From Bacteroidota bacterium (lineage in GTDB: Bacteria > Bacteroidota > Bacteroidia > Flavobacteriales > Weeksellaceae): a stretch of 6,119 nt of DNA. Both the position numbers and the translations under genes were made by a program. Shown piece after piece: positions 4,445 to 6,119 of the stretch (position 1 is the stretch's first letter; each line of letters opens with the position of its first letter). Under the pieces are notes generated by a model. It was not told where the DNA came from. It ran no database searches and saw nothing but the letters and a program-made list of their open reading frames with translations. The stretch is from NCBI GenBank assembly GCA_023426625.1, contig JAFAAJ010000074.1, forward strand, positions 1 to 6,119, written 5' to 3'.

Positions 4445-5314
4445 ATGTCGCAACAACTTGTTTTTGAAGATCATTATAAAAAGTTCGGTCTACGTACCTT
4501 TTCCCAGGAAAATTTGGAAACTCTTGATCAGAAGCAATTCCATCCCTACATTAAAATTCTTTTTGTTCCTGAAAACTATGAGCTTACCGTAGACTTCGAC
4601 ACCTATAAAACGGATAAACCCACTTTATTTTTTGCCACTTACCAACATTTACACGTAAAAAATGCCAGTTCGGATGAAGCTTTCTTAATTTATTACAACA
4701 GAGATTTCTACTGTATTCAGATTCATGACAAAGAAGTTGCCTGTGACGGGCTTCTCTTCCACAATATTTTTGAAATTCCAAAAGTGGAACTTGATTCTTC
4801 GGAAACAATTCTCATTAAAAATCTATTGACTAGCATAAAAGAAGAACTGGAATGGCAGGAATCTTCCGGCGAAGAAATGATCAGAACTTATTTAAAACAG
4901 ATCATTATCAGGGCGACAAGAAAATGGAAAAAACAGAATCTTCACACCGATACTTTAAAGATTCCCAATAGTGAAATTGATATTTTCAGAGATTTCAGCA
5001 GACTTTTGGAAATCCACTTCAGGGAAAAACACCATGTTTCCGATTACGCAGACCTGCTTCACATGGCTCCCAAAACATTGACACACAAATTCAAAAGTTT
5101 ACAGTTGGAATCTCCAAACCAGTTTATCATCAACAGGATATTACTGGAAGCAAAACGACTGCTCCATTATACGGATAAACCTGTTAAAGAAATCGCCTTC
5201 GATTTGGGGTATGAAGATCCGGCCTATTTCAACCGGCTTTTTACCAGCAAAGTAGGAACCACTCCTGTAAACTTTAAAAAAAATTACACTTCGGGAAAAA
5301 AGTACAATATTTAG
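4445..5314 (+). CDS. AraC/XylS-family transcriptional regulator
   Basis: The 289-residue product is a cytoplasmic DNA-binding regulator. About 180 N-terminal residues form a mixed region without a recognisable motif, probably a cupin-like effector-binding domain followed by a helical linker. Residues about 181-280 are the two-helix-turn-helix AraC domain. The first reader helix region is VSDYADLLHMAPKTLTHKF, and the second contains KEIAFDLGYEDPAYFNRLF followed by the family ending TPVNFKK. An upstream in-frame ATG at 4430 adds MKLNN, but it sits only 1 nt after the likely -7 box, so the start at 4445 (MSQQLVFE) is preferred. The OsmC-family peroxidase gene follows in the same direction after 89 bp, with its own promoter. 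Control of that gene is a reasonable guess. The effector is unknown. Confidence 0.9.
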   Translation: MSQQLVFEDHYKKFGLRTFSQENLETLDQKQFHPYIKILFVPENYELTVDFDTYKTDKPTLFFATYQHLHVKNASSDEAFLIYYNRDFYCIQIHDKEVACDGLLFHNIFEIPKVELDSSETILIKNLLTSIKEELEWQESSGEEMIRTYLKQIIIRATRKWKKQNLHTDTLKIPNSEIDIFRDFSRLLEIHFREKHHVSDYADLLHMAPKTLTHKFKSLQLESPNQFIINRILLEAKRLLHYTDKPVKEIAFDLGYEDPAYFNRLFTSKVGTTPVNFKKNYTSGKKYNI

Positions 5315-5327
5315 TTCTTTTTGTCTA

Positions 5328-5358
5328 TTGATCCGGCTGTTCAACCACCATAAATTTG
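5328..5358 (+). promoter_or_regulatory. Promoter of the OsmC-family gene
   Basis: A -33 type TTG (5328-5330) is followed after 20 bp by a perfect -7 box TAAATTTG (5351-5358), the spacing expected for the Bacteroidota housekeeping sigma factor. This is the best-formed promoter in the window. The leader before the ATG at 5404 would be about 40 nt and is A-rich, which in this phylum can stand in for a Shine-Dalgarno sequence. Confidence 0.7.
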
Positions 5359-5403
5359 TATCATCAAAAAAGCAATATATATTAACAATAAAAAAATAAC
5401 ATT

Positions 5404-5820
5404 ATGAGACGTAACGCAACAGCCGTTTGGAACGGTAACATCAAAGAAGGAAACGGACACATCACGACACAAAGCACAACGTTGAACCAGACTCAGTATT
5501 CTTTCAACAGCCGTTTTGCAGAAGGTGTAGGAACCAATCCTGAAGAATTATTAGCTGCAGCTCACGCAGGGTGCTTTACCATGAAGCTAAGTGCAGAACT
5601 TTCTCAGGCAGGTTATATTCCTGAGGAATTAAAAACAACTTCTGTGATCACTCTGGATCCAAGTATCGGAAAAATCACCAAATCAGAATTAACTTTAACA
5701 GCAAAAGTTCCGGGAATTTCGGAAGAGGAATTCCAGAAATATGCAAAAATAGCTGAAGAAGGTTGTCCGGTAAGTGCCGCTTTCAATTTTGAGATCACAT
5801 TGAATGCTACTTTAGCTTAA
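5404..5820 (+). CDS. OsmC-family organic hydroperoxide reductase
   Basis: The 138-residue product is close to the length of E. coli OsmC and carries the family's active-site pattern. Cys57 lies in GTNPEELLAAAHAGCF, the peroxidatic segment. Cys121 lies in EEGCPVSAAF, the resolving segment. Arg37 in NSRF and Glu47/Glu48 match the conserved Arg and Glu that polarise the catalytic thiol. In the family these enzymes reduce organic hydroperoxides in the cytoplasm using a dithiol donor, often a lipoylated protein. No signal peptide is present. It appears to be a single-gene unit, with its own promoter upstream and a terminator directly after. The regulator genes on either side (AraC family before, TetR family after) may respond to related stress, but no shared operator was seen. 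The OsmC versus Ohr subgroup is called OsmC on overall feel and less certain. Confidence 0.93.
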   Translation: MRRNATAVWNGNIKEGNGHITTQSTTLNQTQYSFNSRFAEGVGTNPEELLAAAHAGCFTMKLSAELSQAGYIPEELKTTSVITLDPSIGKITKSELTLTAKVPGISEEEFQKYAKIAEEGCPVSAAFNFEITLNATLA

Positions 5821-5826
5821 ATAATA

Positions 5827-5862
5827 TTTAGTCTGAGCCAAAACGTTTCAGGCTAAATTTTT
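5827..5862 (+). terminator. Rho-independent terminator after the OsmC-family gene
   Basis: TTTAGTCTGA (5827-5836) pairs with TCAGGCTAAA (5848-5857) over 10 bp with one G-T wobble and an 11-nt loop. TTTTT (5858-5862) follows. It starts 6 bp after the stop codon. Confidence 0.8.
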
Positions 5863-5867
5863 AAAAT

Positions 5868-5891
5868 AAAATATACCAATCGGTATATTTT
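5868..5891. promoter_or_regulatory. Palindromic operator, probable TetR-family binding site
   Basis: The inverted repeat is AAAATATACC-AATC-GGTATATTTT, with 10-bp arms that match perfectly around a 4-bp centre. The form (ATACCnnnnGGTAT) is typical of operators for TetR-family repressors. It ends 2 bp before the -7 box at 5894-5901 and so covers the promoter spacer. The regulator encoded directly downstream probably binds here and represses itself. Confidence 0.75.
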
Positions 5892-5893
5892 TG

Positions 5894-5901
5894 TATATTT
5901 G
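5894..5901 (+). promoter_or_regulatory. -7 promoter box of the TetR-family gene
   Basis: TATATTTG is a perfect TAnnTTTG match, 19 nt before the ATG at 5921, which implies a leader of about 14 nt. The expected -33 position is occupied by the operator palindrome and shows no TTG. Confidence 0.6.
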
Positions 5902-5920
5902 TATCACAATTTCAAGTGAA

Positions 5921-6119
5921 ATGTCAAAAGCAGAAAGAACAAAACAACTGATTATTGAGAAAACCGCTCCTTTATTTAACACGAAAGGTTATACTACTAC
6001 ATCTCTTTCGGATATTACTCAGGCAACAGGTTTAACGAAGGGCAGCATTTACGGAAACTTTGAAAATAAAGATGAAGTAGCCATTGCAGCCTACAAATAC
6101 AATTCAGGCTTGCTCAAAA
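5921..6119 (+). CDS. TetR/AcrR-family transcriptional regulator, N-terminal part
   Basis: The reading frame is open from ATG 5921 to the window end and gives 66 residues; family members are usually about 190-210 long, so most of the effector-binding domain is missing. What is visible is a complete TetR-type helix-turn-helix: RTKQLIIEKTAPLFNTKGY forms helix 1, TTTSLSDITQATGLTKGSIY carries the turn and recognition helix, and GNFENKDEVAIAAYKY is the diagnostic end of the domain. In the family the protein represses its own and neighbouring genes until a small ligand releases it from DNA. The palindrome over its promoter supports self-repression. Any further target would be downstream, outside the window. 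Confidence 0.92.
   Translation, partial: MSKAERTKQLIIEKTAPLFNTKGYTTTSLSDITQATGLTKGSIYGNFENKDEVAIAAYKYNSGLLK

Noticed and set aside
5315..5350. Terminator after the AraC-family gene
   Set aside because: The region is T-rich but shows no usable inverted repeat; some readthrough into the OsmC-family gene is possible.

Overview
The window looks like chromosomal DNA from a flavobacterium (phylum Bacteroidota), most like Chryseobacterium or a close relative. The signs are AT-rich DNA, upstream regions without Shine-Dalgarno sequences, promoter boxes of the Bacteroidota type TAnnTTTG, a TonB-dependent receptor with a C-terminal Phe, and a signal peptide ending in FAQ. The genus is inferred from general resemblance, not from a search.

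Layout, left to right, with every gene on the + strand: (1) the last 80 codons of an OmpR-type response regulator, closed by a strong terminator; (2) a Pro/Gln-rich lipoprotein with three His/Cys motifs; (3) a 120-residue secreted Cys-rich protein starting 18 bp after it; (4) a hairpin, then an 894-residue TonB-dependent receptor with two heavy-metal-associated (HMA) domains between its signal peptide and its plug; (5) a 335-bp gene-free stretch made mostly of a 258-bp MITE-like element (inverted ends, flanking TAAATA repeat, long internal palindrome), followed by what is probably the receptor's own terminator; (6) an AraC-family regulator; (7) an OsmC-family peroxidase with its own promoter and terminator; (8) the first 66 codons of a TetR-family regulator with a palindromic operator in its promoter.

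The unusual part is genes 2 to 4. All three products should enter the envelope and all three carry clustered thiol and/or imidazole ligands: HGxPxHxC motifs in the lipoprotein, CC and CxxC clusters in the small protein, and two CxxC HMA domains, two CC tails, a plug CC and His-rich linkers in the receptor. I infer an outer-membrane system for handling a soft metal, most plausibly copper. The metal and the direction of transport cannot be read from the sequence. The AraC, OsmC and TetR genes form a separate block that looks like ordinary stress regulation and organic peroxide defence.
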